Shown here: positions 5,433 to 6,284 of the stretch, piece by piece
Layout: each line of letters starts with the position of its first letter
Numbering within the stretch: the first letter of the stretch is position 1
NCBI GenBank assembly: GCA_030620935.1
Contig: JAUXIP010000132.1
Coordinates: 1 to 6,284, forward strand
Direction of reading: 5' to 3'
Source of the DNA: Deltaproteobacteria bacterium
GTDB lineage: Bacteria > Desulfobacterota_B > Binatia > UBA9968
DNA length: 6,284 nucleotides
Notes under the pieces: model-generated
Told to the model about the DNA's origin: nothing
The model's input: the letters and a program-made list of their open reading frames with translations, nothing else
The model's database searches: none
Translations under genes and position numbers: made by a program

Positions 5433-6016
5433 TTTCTTCCCTGTCCTTCTTCCGATAAGCCTACATATCCCTTAAGGCGTTTGTGTAGGAGCCTTCTCCC
5501 ACGATAAATCCGGGAGCGCACCGTCCCTACCGGACACGAGAGTATCTCAGCCGTCTCCGCATAAGAGAACTCGCCCATATCCACCAAGATGACGGGCAAG
5601 CGAAATTCCTCAGGGATTCTTTTCAAGGCATCGTTGATCTTGACGCTAAGCTCCTTGTGAGCCATATGATCTTCCGGCCCGGGGTTGTCCGCAGGAACCT
5701 TTTCCCAGTAATCTTTTCCTTCCTCCCCGTCGCCGGCTTGATCTTCTACCGAGACCCATCTCTTTCTCTGATGGTAATGATCAAAGAAGAAGTTGTAAAG
5801 AATCCTCGTCAGCCACGCCTTCATGTTGGTTCCCGGAGTAAACCGCTCATAAGAACCCAGAGCACGGACAAAGGTCTCTTGGACAAAGTCCTTAGCGTCA
5901 TTCTCTTCCTTCGCCAGATGGAAGGCTACTCGGTATAAGTGGTCGAAGTGAACCACCGCCTCCCGCGCGAATTTTTCCTTTTCTTCAGCCCTCTTATCTG
6001 TCCTCTCTTCGGCCAC
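5429..6016 (-). CDS. ECF (RpoE-like) RNA polymerase sigma factor
   Basis: The protein has 195 residues, a normal ECF length. The sigma-2 region covers about 23-86, with the core-binding segment DAKDFVQETFVRA (40-52) and the promoter-melting/-10 segment FTPGTNMKAWLTRILYNFFFDHYHQ (59-83). A variable acidic linker follows (88-120). The sigma-4 region is about 123-183, with a helix-turn-helix SYAETAEILSCPVGTVRSRI (151-170) that reads the -35 element. No sigma-3 is present, as expected for ECF factors. The start is GTG at 6016: an in-frame TAG lies four codons upstream and no in-frame ATG occurs before residue 65. The ribosome site is poor, so initiation may be weak. The gene overlaps its anti-sigma gene by 4 nt and has an ECF-type promoter upstream, which suggests autoregulation. 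Its regulon is unknown. Confidence 0.93.
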   Translation of the reverse strand: MAEERTDKRAEEKEKFAREAVVHFDHLYRVAFHLAKEENDAKDFVQETFVRALGSYERFTPGTNMKAWLTRILYNFFFDHYHQRKRWVSVEDQAGDGEEGKDYWEKVPADNPGPEDHMAHKELSVKINDALKRIPEEFRLPVILVDMGEFSYAETAEILSCPVGTVRSRIYRGRRLLHKRLKGYVGLSEEGQGRK

Positions 6017-6071
6017 GCAGGCATTCTAACGGAGAGAAAAGCCGGTGTCCACCAAAGAGATTCATACATAA

Positions 6072-6101
6072 TAAAACGCTTTTCCCTGGTCTAAAGTTCC
6101 C
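6072..6101 (-). promoter_or_regulatory. Candidate ECF-type autoregulatory promoter of the sigma/anti-sigma operon
   Basis: On the minus strand GGGAACTTT (6101-6093) contains the GGAACTT -35 typical of RpoE-like ECF factors. CGTTTTA (6078-6072) lies 15 nt after GGAACTT and resembles the CGTC/TCT-type -10 elements of this class. The spacing matches ECF promoters. The start codon would be about 55 nt downstream of the -10. No second copy is visible upstream of tonB or the DUF1232 gene. Confidence 0.6.
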
Positions 6102-6128
6102 TAAAAACAGCCGCGAGGCCTATCCAGG

Positions 6129-6284
6129 TCAACGGATTGGGATGACTTTCTCAAAGAGGAGATAAGGAGTGCGGCCGGAATCCTCTAAGGCCTTTTCTAT
6201 TAGGCCTCTGGCCTCCGGGACCAGGGTTTCATCCGTTAAATAAGCAGGATAGAAATGGACGTGGTAAAAGTGGTCGGGATGAAC
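6129..6284 (-). CDS. 3' end of an unrecognised gene (partial)
   Basis: A minus-strand frame is open from the window edge to a TGA at 6131-6129 and encodes 51 C-terminal residues. It begins with a His/aromatic-rich stretch (VHPDHFYHVHFYPAYLTDE), continues into an acidic helix (LVPEARGLIEKALEDSG), and ends in YLLFEKVIPIR. The composition is protein-like and the stop falls about 30 nt before the sigma promoter, so this is probably a real gene. The clustered histidines could be metal or active-site ligands, but I do not recognise the family. It lies upstream of the sigma operon on the same strand, so read-through into it is possible. Confidence 0.6.
   Translation of the reverse strand, partial: VHPDHFYHVHFYPAYLTDETLVPEARGLIEKALEDSGRTPYLLFEKVIPIR

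Noticed and set aside
4620..6016. FecI/FecR-type iron-signalling pair linked to the TonB genes
   Set aside because: The anti-sigma has a ZAS zinc motif, not a FecR layout. No TonB-dependent receptor is present, and no matching promoter lies before tonB.
6101..6120. Possible intrinsic terminator after the partial gene (short GC stem followed by TTTTT on the minus strand)
   Set aside because: The stem is only about 3 bp plus a G-U pair, too weak to support a terminator call.

Overview
The window reads as chromosomal DNA of a Gram-negative bacterium of moderate GC. It encodes a TonB/ExbD energy-transduction module, an outer-membrane-type lipoprotein, and an ECF sigma factor with a zinc-binding membrane anti-sigma factor. 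The mix would suit deltaproteobacterial or related (Desulfobacterota/NC10-like) lineages. That placement is an impression from gene style only; no taxonomic marker is present.

Layout. Positions 1-72 hold the end of an unidentified upstream gene and the ribosome binding site of exbD. exbD (73-468, +) converges, with only 6 nt between stop codons, on a three-gene minus-strand operon: tonB (4068-3043), a signal-peptide protein made almost wholly of 13 tandem 24-residue repeats (3046-1808), and a lipoprotein with six copies of the same repeat type (1797-475). Stop/start contacts are very tight (a 4-nt TTGA overlap and a 10-nt gap), which implies translational coupling. A 163-nt divergent intergenic region separates tonB from a small YkvA-like DUF1232 membrane protein (4232-4549, +). 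That gene converges on an ECF sigma/anti-sigma operon (6016-5429 and 5432-4620, minus) joined by an ATGA overlap and preceded by a GGAACTT-N15-CGTTTTA promoter candidate. The 3' end of an unrecognised minus-strand gene fills 6129-6284.

The most unusual parts are two. First, TonB is encoded with two paralogous exported proteins built from a repeat of the form xDxxxDGxxDxWxYFxxGxLVRxE, which joins a calcium-loop-like DxDxDG motif to a strand-forming YFxxGxLV segment. Together with the nearby ExbD this suggests an envelope system powered by the proton-motive force whose periplasmic/outer-membrane partners are the repeat proteins; I do not recognise a described system of this form. Second, a 165-nt palindromic, MITE-like repeat element (about 1623-1788) lies inside the start of the lipoprotein gene. 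It is in frame and free of stops. Conceptually removing it leaves a textbook lipoprotein signal peptide (MVRRSAVAIFFLILTGC), so the element appears to have split the signal sequence between its start codon and its hydrophobic core.
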